Assembly: GCF_001269385.1 (NCBI RefSeq)
Contig: NZ_CXOO01000014.1
Coordinates: 237,223 to 301,222, forward strand
DNA length: 64,000 nt
Direction of reading: 5' to 3'
Source: Limnohabitans sp. DM1
GTDB taxonomy: Bacteria > Pseudomonadota > Gammaproteobacteria > Burkholderiales > Burkholderiaceae_C
Below, one piece after another: positions 8,824 through 16,561 of the stretch; within the stretch, counting starts at the first letter, position 1, and the number at the start of each line of letters is the position of its first letter. Under the pieces are notes generated by a model. It worked only from the letters and a program-made list of their open reading frames with translations. It was not told the DNA's origin and made no database searches. Both the position numbers and the translations under genes were made by a program.

Positions 8824-8861
8824 TGTAGCATTCACCACACAAAAATGTTGCGTCTGCTACA
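8824..8861. promoter_or_regulatory. Inverted repeat, candidate TetR operator
   Basis: The 286-bp gap between the divergent hnr-like and TetR genes holds a perfect 7-bp inverted repeat, TGTAGCA (8824-8830) and TGCTACA (8855-8861), 24 bp between the arms. The surroundings are AT-richer than the flanking genes, and promoter-like sequence (TTGAAA, then TATAGC) follows at about 8863-8878. TetR-family regulators usually bind palindromes in such divergent promoters. The wide spacing means two half-sites or chance are also possible. Confidence 0.4.
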
Positions 8862-9051
8862 TTGAAAATCAATATAGCGCATCCCGTTTTGCTGTGCAAC
8901 CGTGTTTTTCCCATGCTGCCATGCTCTTGTCTGAAACGCGTGCATGGCAGTCAACCCGACGTGAATGGATCATGAGCGCAATTCATGAAGAGCGCGTGAC
9001 AAGCGCCCTGTGGTCACAGACCTTTGTCATTCATCCACCCATGACTCCTCC

Positions 9052-9753
9052 ATGGTGAGCACTGCACGCCCAGCCAAAACAGCGCCAACCAAAGCTGGTG
9101 TACGCCGCGCCGTGGGGGTGCGTGAACACGCTGCCCAACAAACGCGCGAGAGCATTTTGCGGGCAGCGATCAAGGTGTTTGCCAAGCATGGGTATGACGG
9201 CGGCAGTGTTGAAAAAATTTCGCAACAGGCCAAGTCTTATGACCGCATGATTTATTACTACTTCGGCAGCAAGGAAGGCTTGTTCATCGAAGTGCTGGAG
9301 ACGATTTATCGGCGCATGAACGATGCCGAGGCGAAATTGGCGCTTGATGTGAACCAGCCCAGGGCCGCACTGGAACAGGTGGTTCATTTTGTGCTCGACT
9401 ATTACCGGGCACATCCGGAATTTGTCACCCTGCTCAACACCGAAAACCTGCACAAAGGCAAACACATCGTCAAGTCCCTGCGCGCCCGGGAATACTCTTC
9501 TCCGGCCATTGCCGTCATTGGCGACATCTTGCGCGCAGGTGTGTCGCAAGGTCTGTTCCGCCAGGATGTATCGGCCCGCGATGTCTACCTGCTGATTGCC
9601 GCCACCGGCTATTTCTACATGTCCAACCGCCACACGCTGTCCGCTTTTCTGGGCGAAAACATCGACGCCCCGCAGGCCGTGGCGCAGTGGAAAGCCTTTG
9701 TCATCGACACCGTGTTTCGTGTGGTCAACCCACCCCTTTCATCCCCACAATAA
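9052..9753 (+). CDS. TetR/AcrR family transcriptional regulator
   Basis: A 233-residue TetR-type repressor. The N-terminal helix-turn-helix is clear (TRESILRAAIKVFAKHGYDG, then VEKISQQAKSYDRMIYYYFG at about residues 45-80), followed by an all-helical ligand domain of ordinary length. I chose the ATG at 9052; a GTG 14 codons upstream is possible and neither has a good Shine-Dalgarno. It lies 13 bp before the enamidase-like gene and diverges from the hnr-like operon, so it probably controls both in response to a pathway intermediate. The C-terminal domain shows nothing that identifies the ligand. Confidence 0.88.
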   Translation: MVSTARPAKTAPTKAGVRRAVGVREHAAQQTRESILRAAIKVFAKHGYDGGSVEKISQQAKSYDRMIYYYFGSKEGLFIEVLETIYRRMNDAEAKLALDVNQPRAALEQVVHFVLDYYRAHPEFVTLLNTENLHKGKHIVKSLRAREYSSPAIAVIGDILRAGVSQGLFRQDVSARDVYLLIAATGYFYMSNRHTLSAFLGENIDAPQAVAQWKAFVIDTVFRVVNPPLSSPQ

Positions 9754-9766
9754 GGAGACCCTTCCC

Positions 9767-10963
9767 ATGGCAGACATCAGCACTTCCGGTGCATCCGGCA
9801 AAGTCGTCATCAAGAACATCGGCCTGCTGCTTTCGGGCGACCTGGACCAGCCTATCTTGCAGGCCGACACCCTCGTCATCCACGACGGACTGATCACCGC
9901 CGTGGGCCGCGAAAAAGATTGCGATCTGGAAGGCGCTCAAACCGTGATCGACGCTCGTCAGACCTGCGTTTGCCCCGGCCTGATCGACAGCCATGTGCAC
10001 CCGGTGTTTGGCGACTGGACACCGCGTCAAAACCAGATCGGCTGGATCGACTCGACCATGAACGGTGGGGTGACCACCATGGTATCAGCCGGTGAAGTGC
10101 ATCTGCCAGGCCGCCCCAAAGACATCGTGGGCCTCAAAGCGCTGGCCATCACGGCGCAGCGCGCTTTTGATAACTTCCGCCCCGGTGGTGTGAAGGTGAT
10201 TGCGGGTGCCCCCATCATCGAAAAAGGCATGACCGAGCAAGACTTCAAGGACATGGCCGATGCGGGCGTGACGCTGCTGGGCGAGGTGGGCTTGGGTTCC
10301 GTCAAGGCCGGGTATGAGGCCCAACAAATGGTGGCCTGGGCGCGCAAGCATGGCATCCAGAGCACGATCCACACAGGTGGCCCCTCCATTCCGGGCTCGG
10401 GCATGATCGACAAGGATGTGGTGCTCGAAGCTGACGCCGACGTCATTGGCCACATCAACGGCGGACACACTTCGCTGCCCGAAGCCCACGTCTGTGAGTT
10501 GTGCGAAAAATCTTCGCGCGCCATCGAAATCGTGCACAACGGCAATGAACGGGTGGCGATTGCAGCAGCAAGGGCTGCGCTTGAACTCAAATGCCCGCAC
10601 CGCATCATTTTGGGCACCGATGGCCCGGCGGGCTCTGGCGTGCAGCCGCTGGGCATGCTGCGCATGGTGTCGCTGCTATCGAGCCTGGCCAACATCCCTG
10701 CCGAGCTGGTGTTTTGTTTTGCCACCGGCAACACGGCACGCATCCGCAAGCTCAACTGCGGCCTGATCGAAGTCGGGCGGGCCGCCGATTTCGTCTTCAT
10801 GGACCGCGCGCAGCACACGGCGGGCAAGACGCTGCTGGAAAGCGTACAGCTGGGCGACATTCCAGGCATTGGCATGGTCATGATCGACGGCATCGTGCGC
10901 TGTGGACGCAGCCGCAACACGCCTCCAGCCACAGAGATTCCTGTGGTCATCAGCGGTCACTGA
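9767..10963 (+). CDS. ena: Enamidase-like amidohydrolase
   Basis: A 398-residue amidohydrolase-superfamily enzyme that resembles Eubacterium barkeri enamidase along its length. That enzyme opens the ring of 1,4,5,6-tetrahydro-6-oxonicotinate to give 2-formylglutarate and ammonia. Putative metal ligands are visible: HVH (76, 78) in GLIDSHVHP, E173 in GEVGLG, H202 in HTGG, H229 in GHINGGH and D285 in GTDGPAGSG. The early IKNIGLLLSGD and the late SRNTPPA segment are also shared with enamidase. The ATG at 9767 has a strong Shine-Dalgarno (AAGGAGA) and lies 13 bp after the TetR gene. Its product would be the step after the hnr-like reductase. Confidence 0.8.
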   Translation: MADISTSGASGKVVIKNIGLLLSGDLDQPILQADTLVIHDGLITAVGREKDCDLEGAQTVIDARQTCVCPGLIDSHVHPVFGDWTPRQNQIGWIDSTMNGGVTTMVSAGEVHLPGRPKDIVGLKALAITAQRAFDNFRPGGVKVIAGAPIIEKGMTEQDFKDMADAGVTLLGEVGLGSVKAGYEAQQMVAWARKHGIQSTIHTGGPSIPGSGMIDKDVVLEADADVIGHINGGHTSLPEAHVCELCEKSSRAIEIVHNGNERVAIAAARAALELKCPHRIILGTDGPAGSGVQPLGMLRMVSLLSSLANIPAELVFCFATGNTARIRKLNCGLIEVGRAADFVFMDRAQHTAGKTLLESVQLGDIPGIGMVMIDGIVRCGRSRNTPPATEIPVVISGH

Positions 10964-10983
10964 CAGGGACTGGCGCCAGCAGT

Positions 10984-11017
10984 TGGCGCAACACGTCCTA
11001 AGGGATGTGTTGCGCAA
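10984..11017. terminator. Strong stem-loop at convergent gene ends
   Basis: A long inverted repeat spans the cobQ stop codon: GCGCAACACGTCC (10986-10998) can pair with GGATGTGTTGCGC (11003-11015), with one G-U pair and a 4-nt loop. It separates the convergent enamidase and cobQ genes. Neither strand has a clear U-tract, so it may be a bidirectional transcription barrier or an mRNA 3'-end protector rather than a classical terminator. Confidence 0.4.
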
Positions 11018-12437
11018 TGAAATCAGCCAGCCCGTCCAACACCGTCTCGAGCGTGGGTACCTGCACGCCAAACAAGGCTTGCAGCACCGCCGGGCACTCG
11101 AACAGGCCATGCAGGTAAGTGCCCAACACCTGTCCGTCGCCACTTTGCCAGGCCAGACCTGGCATGACTTCGTGCAGCGCTGCACCTGCCGCCAACATGT
11201 CCCTGTGGACCTGCGTCTGGCCTTGATGTATTTCGTAGCCCGACACCTCCACGCCACTCAAAGCCGACCACGCGCCACGTAACTGCCCGAAGCGGGCCTG
11301 CGTTTTCGTCACGGTTTTCACCGGAGCAAACCGGGTCACCAAAGGCAGCAAGCCCAAACCGGGCGCATTGCCATCAATGCCATGTGTGTCGATCAGGGCT
11401 TCGCCCAGCATTTGCAGGCCGCCACAAATGCCCAGCACCGCCCCACCCTGCCGTGCATGCCCGGCAATGGCCGCATCCAGCCCGTGTTCTCGCAGCCAAG
11501 CCAGGTCACTGCTGGTGTGTTTGCTGCCGGGCAGAATCACCCAGTCATGGGCTTGCAAGCCCGCCAGATCGGCCGGGCTGCGTGCCCAAAGCAGGCGCAC
11601 ACCGGACACGTTTTTGAGCGGCTGAAACTCATCCAGATTGCTGATGCGGGGATAAGCAATCACCGCCACGGTTTGGGTGACTGCGCCAGTGGCGCGGCTG
11701 CGGTGATCAAAAACGCCATCTTCTTCGGGCAAACCGTGCTGCCACCACATGGGCAGCACCGCCACCGTGGGCACGCCGGTCAAGGCTTGCAGCATCTCGG
11801 GCGCGGGGGCCAGCAAGCTGGCATCCCCCCGGAACTTGTTGAGCACAAAACCTTTGATGCGCTGCTGGTCTTCAGGCGACAGCAAGGCCCAGGTGCCATA
11901 CAAGTGGGCAAAGGCGCCGCCTTTGTCGATGTCGGTCACGAGCAGACATTGGGCCTGCGCATGCCGTGCCACGCGCAGGTTGACGATGTCACTGGCCATG
12001 AGGTTGATCTCGGCGGGCGAGCCTGCCCCTTCGATCACGACCACGTCGTTTTCGGCGATCAGCTCGTCAAGTGCGGCAGCAATCTGGGGCCAGACTTTTT
12101 CGCTGCGACCGCGCCAGGGCGTGTCACTCAAGGCTTGACTCACCTGACCAAGCAACACCACTTGGCTGTGCGTGTCGGCTTCGGGTTTGAGCAGCAGCGG
12201 GTTCATGCGCACATCAGGCTCAGCTTGGGCGGCCAGTGCCTGAAAGTATTGGGCGCTGCCGATCTCGCCCACCCCGTTGGTACTGGCCACCACGCGGGCG
12301 TTGTTGCTCATGTTCTGAGCCTTGAAGGGGGCCACCTTGAGCCCCTGGCGGGCGTAATGGCGGCACAGCGCCGTGGTCAGCCAGCTCTTGCCAGCGCCGC
12401 TGGACGTGCCCAGCACCATGATGCAACGTGCGCTCAT
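10998..12437 (-). CDS. cobQ: Cobyric acid synthase
   Basis: A 479-residue cobyric acid synthase that amidates adenosylcobyrinic acid a,c-diamide at four side chains using glutamine. The N-terminal dethiobiotin-synthetase-like P-loop domain is present (MVLGTSSGAGKSWLTTALCR, then PFKAQNMSNNA). The C-terminal class I amidotransferase domain has its Cys in GICGGLQMLG (about residue 335) and a His in GTYLHGLFE. The length matches the family. It is the last gene of the riboswitch-controlled cobalamin operon, 9 bp after the adenosyltransferase gene. Its stop lies inside a strong stem-loop shared with the convergent enamidase gene. Confidence 0.95.
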   Translation of the reverse strand: MSARCIMVLGTSSGAGKSWLTTALCRHYARQGLKVAPFKAQNMSNNARVVASTNGVGEIGSAQYFQALAAQAEPDVRMNPLLLKPEADTHSQVVLLGQVSQALSDTPWRGRSEKVWPQIAAALDELIAENDVVVIEGAGSPAEINLMASDIVNLRVARHAQAQCLLVTDIDKGGAFAHLYGTWALLSPEDQQRIKGFVLNKFRGDASLLAPAPEMLQALTGVPTVAVLPMWWQHGLPEEDGVFDHRSRATGAVTQTVAVIAYPRISNLDEFQPLKNVSGVRLLWARSPADLAGLQAHDWVILPGSKHTSSDLAWLREHGLDAAIAGHARQGGAVLGICGGLQMLGEALIDTHGIDGNAPGLGLLPLVTRFAPVKTVTKTQARFGQLRGAWSALSGVEVSGYEIHQGQTQVHRDMLAAGAALHEVMPGLAWQSGDGQVLGTYLHGLFECPAVLQALFGVQVPTLETVLDGLADFIAQHIP

Positions 12438-12446
12438 TGCGGTCCT

Positions 12447-13016
12447 TCAGTCTTCAATGCCGCGCTGTGCGGGGATGCCTTGCTCATAGGCGTGTTTGAT
12501 CTTGACCATTTCAGTCACGGTGTCGGCCTGATTGATCAGCTCTTGCGGACAGCGCCTTCCCGTGATGCACACATGCACATGGCTGGGCCGTGTATTCAAG
12601 GCGTCCATCACATCTTGCAGCGGCACCCAACCGTAGCGCAAAGGATAGGTCAGTTCATCCAGCACGACCAGAAACAACTCGCCTCCCAGAATGGCGGTTT
12701 TGGATTTTTGCCAACCCTCAAGAGCCAGTTGCGCAGAGTGCTCCAGATCACGGCTTTTCCAGCTGAAGCCGTCACCCAGCCCCTCAATGGGCAAACCGAT
12801 TTGTTCAAACAAACGGTGCTCGCCAAAACGAGCGCTGGGCACTTTCATGAATTGAAAAATCTTGACGGCCTTGCCTCGTCCATGCGCCCGGATCGCCAAT
12901 CCAAAAGCCGCGGTGCTTTTGCCTTTGCCGTCACCGGTGTGGATGATGACGAGTCCTCGACGCTCGGCCACATCGACAGGTTTGCGGCGCTCGGTGGGTA
13001 CGGGTTCGATTTGCAT
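12447..13016 (-). CDS. cobO: Cob(I)yrinic acid a,c-diamide adenosyltransferase
   Basis: A 189-residue CobA/CobO/BtuR-type adenosyltransferase that attaches the 5'-deoxyadenosyl group to the cobalt of corrinoids using ATP. The P-loop HTGDGKGKSTAAFGLAIRAHG at about residues 28-48 and the VLDELTYPLRYGW and HVCITGRRCP segments are diagnostic. I prefer the ATG at 13016; a TTG three codons upstream extends the frame. It lies between the BtuD-like ATPase and cobQ in the riboswitch-controlled operon, so it would process imported corrinoids into the coenzyme form before amidation. Confidence 0.93.
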   Translation of the reverse strand: MQIEPVPTERRKPVDVAERRGLVIIHTGDGKGKSTAAFGLAIRAHGRGKAVKIFQFMKVPSARFGEHRLFEQIGLPIEGLGDGFSWKSRDLEHSAQLALEGWQKSKTAILGGELFLVVLDELTYPLRYGWVPLQDVMDALNTRPSHVHVCITGRRCPQELINQADTVTEMVKIKHAYEQGIPAQRGIED

Positions 13017-13031
13017 GGTGTCCAATTGGGG

Positions 13032-13796
13032 TCAAAGGCGCGGCAACACGACCCATTGACCCTCCAGCGCACAAATGCGGATCCGGTGGTCAAACACGGA
13101 TTCGATGGCCGCGTGCGTGTCGGTATCGCTGCAAGCACCATGGTGCACGACTTGCCCTGCATCCATGACCACCACTTCGTGCGCATGCAGCGCCATGCCG
13201 ATTTCATGCAGCACGCTGACCACCGTGGTGCCCTGCGCGATCAGGCAATGCACCTGCTCCAGCCAGTCCACCTGGTGCGGCGGGTCGAGGTTGGCCAGTG
13301 GTTCGTCCATCAGCATGAGGGGCGCATTGCCGGCCATGGCCCGTGCCAGCAGCACGCGCTGCCGCTCACCGCCCGAGAGCTCACCCAGCGTGCGTTCGCG
13401 CCAATCCCAGGCCTGTGTGGCTTTCAGGGCTGCTTCGACCATTTGATGGTCCAGTTCGGTCGGAGCCCCCAGCCAGCCTTGATGAGGCAGTCGGCCGAGC
13501 ATGGCCACGTCCCACACGCGCAGATCGAGCGTGCTCACCTCGCCTTGGCCCAGCCAGGACAGCAGCAAACCACGGTCACGGCGAGAGATGGCTTCGAGCG
13601 CCTGGCCCTGCCAGAGCACCTGCCCGCTGTAAGGCAACAAACCGGCCAGCGCCCTGAGCAAGGTGGATTTTCCCGCTCCATTGGGGCCGACAACGCAAGT
13701 CCAGCGACCCGTGGCGATCTGAAGGTCAAGGCCGTTCAACACGGTGCGGCCACCGAGTTCAAGCTGCAGTTGTCGCGCTTCCAGGGCAAGGCTCAT
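13032..13796 (-). CDS. btuD: Cobalamin/siderophore-type ABC transporter ATPase (BtuD-like)
   Basis: A 254-residue ATPase of the FecE/BtuD family. Walker A is GPNGAGKST near residue 38, the signature is LSGGERQRV and Walker B is LMLMDEPLANLD. It would drive the BtuC-like permease, whose stop codon overlaps this start by 4 bp. The operon's cobalamin riboswitch and outer-membrane receptor identify corrinoids as the likely substrate. The family alone would also allow siderophores or haem. Confidence 0.88.
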   Translation of the reverse strand: MSLALEARQLQLELGGRTVLNGLDLQIATGRWTCVVGPNGAGKSTLLRALAGLLPYSGQVLWQGQALEAISRRDRGLLLSWLGQGEVSTLDLRVWDVAMLGRLPHQGWLGAPTELDHQMVEAALKATQAWDWRERTLGELSGGERQRVLLARAMAGNAPLMLMDEPLANLDPPHQVDWLEQVHCLIAQGTTVVSVLHEIGMALHAHEVVVMDAGQVVHHGACSDTDTHAAIESVFDHRIRICALEGQWVVLPRL

Positions 13797-14809
13797 CGCA
13801 CACCCCCTGCACCCGAGCTTTGATCCGTGTCCCGATACACGCGCCACAACAGATAGCCACCACCCAAGACCGCCGTGAGCACCCCCACCGGCAACTCTTG
13901 CGGAGCAAACAGCACACGGGCCAACACATCGGCCAAGGACAACAAAGCGCCGCCCATGAGCGCGGCCAGCAGCAAGCGCCACGCATGGGTGCAGCGCACC
14001 AGAGAACGCACCAAATGCGGCGCAGCCAAACCCACAAAAGCCACCAGCCCAATATGCGCCACAGCAGCCCCCGTCGCCAAAGAAATCACGCCCACCAACA
14101 CGAGTCGGGCTGAACGCAGCGGCACACCCAGCGTTTGCGCCGTGGACTCGCCCAAGGTCAAAGCATCCAGCACGCGGGCAAAAGTCCAGGCCAAGGTCAC
14201 GCAAAGGATCAACACCATGGCCATGCTGGCGCAAGCCGTCCAGCTGACAAAAGCGGTGGAGCCGAGCATGAAACCCTGCATGGCTTGCAGCACCTGCGGC
14301 TGCAGCAAAGACATCATCGACGTGACGGCGCCCAGCACGACGCCCACCACCACACCGGCCAGCAGCAAGCGCAGGGTCTGCTGCACGCCACGCGCCAAGA
14401 GCAAAGTCAAGATGACAGCAAACACCGCCCCCACAAAGGCTGCGCCCGTGAGGCCCAGACCCAGCCACCAGGTCATGGCCCAGGCGCTGCCGCCAAACAA
14501 ACTGAAATACGTGCCAACCCCCAATGACGCCCCCGAAGCGCTGCCCAGCAAATACGGATCGGCCAGAGGGTTGCGAAACAGCCCCTGCGCCACGGCCCCA
14601 GCCAAGCCCAGCAAGCCACCGCCCAACCAGGCCCCCAGGCTGCGTGGAAGACGGATGTCCCACACAATCTGGCGCGACACTTCATCGGCCTGAGACCACC
14701 ACCAGGCATGCCAGCCTTGGCTGCCCGCCACGGTGCCCAGCAGCACCGTCGTCACACCGATCAAGAGCAACAGCCCAACCCAGCGGTGCGCGCGGGACTG
14801 ATCGCTCAT
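13793..14809 (-). CDS. btuC: Cobalamin ABC transporter permease (BtuC/FecCD family)
   Basis: A 338-residue polytopic inner-membrane permease of the FecCD/BtuC family with about ten hydrophobic segments. Typical motifs are IRLPRSLGAWLGGGLLGLAG, FRNPLADPYLLGSASGAS and the late VGLAAPHLVR and PVGVLTAVLGG. I chose the ATG at 14809, which overlaps the stop of the binding-protein gene (ATGA); a longer frame upstream lies inside that gene. With BtuD and BtuF it forms the importer that moves cobalamin from periplasm to cytoplasm. Confidence 0.9.
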   Translation of the reverse strand: MSDQSRAHRWVGLLLLIGVTTVLLGTVAGSQGWHAWWWSQADEVSRQIVWDIRLPRSLGAWLGGGLLGLAGAVAQGLFRNPLADPYLLGSASGASLGVGTYFSLFGGSAWAMTWWLGLGLTGAAFVGAVFAVILTLLLARGVQQTLRLLLAGVVVGVVLGAVTSMMSLLQPQVLQAMQGFMLGSTAFVSWTACASMAMVLILCVTLAWTFARVLDALTLGESTAQTLGVPLRSARLVLVGVISLATGAAVAHIGLVAFVGLAAPHLVRSLVRCTHAWRLLLAALMGGALLSLADVLARVLFAPQELPVGVLTAVLGGGYLLWRVYRDTDQSSGAGGVR

Positions 14810-15759
14810 CGCCCTGCCCCAGCGGCTTTGTTCAGGCAATCGGCCATGAGCCGGGCACCTTCGGCCATGCGCGGACCCGCACGCACCAGCATGTCGGATT
14901 CGGCCTGTTTGAACACGCAAATGCGTTGCGCCTGCATGGCGCGCAAAGTGGACCAGCCCGGGCGCTGCGCCATGCGGGTGCGGCTGCTGTCGCCAGCCAT
15001 GATCACATCAGGCTGGGTGCGCACCACAAACTCGGGATTGACCAGAGGAAACGGCCCCATGGCCGCAGGCAGGATGTTGCCCACCCCCATGCGCGTGAGC
15101 GTTTCGCCGATGAAGGACGCTTCGCTGGCGCCATATGGGGCGGAGTTGACTTCAAAATACACCCGCTGTTGGCGCGCCTGCGGACTGAGCGATTGGGAGG
15201 CGGCTTGCACGCCCGCCTCGATCCCGCGCCAAACGCGTTCGCTGTCGGCGGGGGACACCCACAAGGCATCGCCCACGGTGCGCAACACACGCTGCGCGTC
15301 GGCATGGGTTCGCGGCTCCAGGCGCAACACCGTCAGGCCCAGGGCTTGTAAACGGTCTGCACCACGGGTCGAGCCCGCCGCCAACACCAGGTCGGGCTTG
15401 AGCGCGATAAGGCTTTCAATGTTCGGATCAAGGCCGCCGCCCACGCGGGGCAACTGCGCAATGGATGCGGGCCAGTTGGAATAACGGTCCACCCCGACCA
15501 AACGCTGGCAGGCGCCCAATGCGCACACAGTTTCGGTCAGTGAAGGCAGCAAGCTCACAATGCGCTGCGGCGGTTTGGCCACCACGATTTTTTGTTGACG
15601 GTCGTCTTGCACGGTCACCGCCAAAGCACAGGTGGCCGCCAACAGCAAGGCCATGAACACGATCACCGATTGAACCCAAGGCGAAAGCAGGCTCACATGT
15701 GCGGCATCGGCTGAGCGCACGGTATGCTTCATCGTAGGCGTACAGCAACCGTCACGCAT
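14806..15759 (-). CDS. btuF: Periplasmic cobalamin-binding protein (BtuF-like)
   Basis: A 317-residue type III periplasmic binding protein of the BtuF/FepB family. A hydrophobic segment at about residues 28-48 (VQSVIVFMALLLAATCALAV) serves as signal anchor or signal peptide. The mature part starts PPQRIVSLLPSLTETVCALG and continues with GVDRYSNWP and LKPDLVLA, all typical of BtuF. The start at 15759 has a good Shine-Dalgarno (GGGAGG) and overlaps the preceding gene by 8 bp. It should deliver corrinoid to the BtuC-like permease encoded next. Confidence 0.88.
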   Translation of the reverse strand: MRDGCCTPTMKHTVRSADAAHVSLLSPWVQSVIVFMALLLAATCALAVTVQDDRQQKIVVAKPPQRIVSLLPSLTETVCALGACQRLVGVDRYSNWPASIAQLPRVGGGLDPNIESLIALKPDLVLAAGSTRGADRLQALGLTVLRLEPRTHADAQRVLRTVGDALWVSPADSERVWRGIEAGVQAASQSLSPQARQQRVYFEVNSAPYGASEASFIGETLTRMGVGNILPAAMGPFPLVNPEFVVRTQPDVIMAGDSSRTRMAQRPGWSTLRAMQAQRICVFKQAESDMLVRAGPRMAEGARLMADCLNKAAGAGR

Positions 15760-16561
15760 GCTGCGCCTCCCACTGGCTCATGATGCGGTGCAATTGCGCC
15801 ACGCCATCGGTCAGCGCCGCAGGACCGGGTTGCAGGATGTCGGCCGATTTGATTTCAAACAGCTGCCCGTTGCGCACCGCAGGCACGTCTTGCCAGCCCG
15901 CACGCGCGGCCACTTTTTCAGGACGAAACTTTTTGCCACACCACGAGCCGATGATGATGTCGGGTGCACGTTCAATGATGGTCTGCGGATCGGCAATGAT
16001 GCGATCCTTGCCCATCGCTTGCACAGCCAATTCGGGGAACACGTCGTCACCGCCTGCGATGCCCATCAACTCCGACACCCAGCGGATGCCGCTGATGTGC
16101 GGCTCGTCCCACTCTTCAAAAAACACTTTCGGTCTGCGCTTGAAGCTTCCCGCCTTGTGTGCAATCGCATCCAGCTCTGCACGCATGGCCGCAAGCCTTT
16201 GCAAACCCTGCTCGGCCTGCCCCACCATGGCTGCCACCTGGTAGAGCATCGAAAAAATCTCGTCAACGCTGCGCTGGTTGAAGAGGGTGACCTGCACACC
16301 GGCCTTGATGAGCAAAGCCGCAATGTCGGCCTGCAGGTCTGAAAAGCCAAAAACACAATCCGGCCTGAGCGCCAGGATCTTGTCGATCTTGGCACTCAAA
16401 AAAGCGCTGACCTTGGGCTTTTCTTCACGGGCACGGCGCGGGCGCACCGTATAGCCCGAGATGCCCACAATGCGCTGCTCCTGCCCCAGCAGATAGAGCC
16501 ACTCCGTGGCCTCTTCGGTGAGGCAGACGATGCGTTGGGGGGCAAGAGTGGCAGGGGTCAT
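15752..16561 (-). CDS. BtuF-like cobalamin-binding protein without a signal peptide
   Basis: A 269-residue second member of the periplasmic corrinoid-binding family. It begins directly with the fold (APQRIVCLTEEATEWLYLLG) and has the expected GISGYTVRP and LRPDCVFGFS segments. No hydrophobic export signal precedes it. The ATG at 16561 overlaps the btuB stop, and the only extension upstream is one GTG codon, so a missed signal is unlikely. It may act in the cytoplasm, for example as a corrinoid chaperone, or be exported by another route. Co-occurrence with a normal, signal-bearing btuF in the same operon argues against simple redundancy. Fold assignment is good; role is unknown. Confidence 0.75.
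   Translation of the reverse strand: MTPATLAPQRIVCLTEEATEWLYLLGQEQRIVGISGYTVRPRRAREEKPKVSAFLSAKIDKILALRPDCVFGFSDLQADIAALLIKAGVQVTLFNQRSVDEIFSMLYQVAAMVGQAEQGLQRLAAMRAELDAIAHKAGSFKRRPKVFFEEWDEPHISGIRWVSELMGIAGGDDVFPELAVQAMGKDRIIADPQTIIERAPDIIIGSWCGKKFRPEKVAARAGWQDVPAVRNGQLFEIKSADILQPGPAALTDGVAQLHRIMSQWEAQHA

Noticed and set aside
11382..13823. An open frame of more than 800 codons on the plus strand
   Set aside because: It lies antisense to cobQ, cobO and btuD, which have clear family motifs. Its translation is rich in His and Gln, as expected for the reverse of GC-rich coding sequence.
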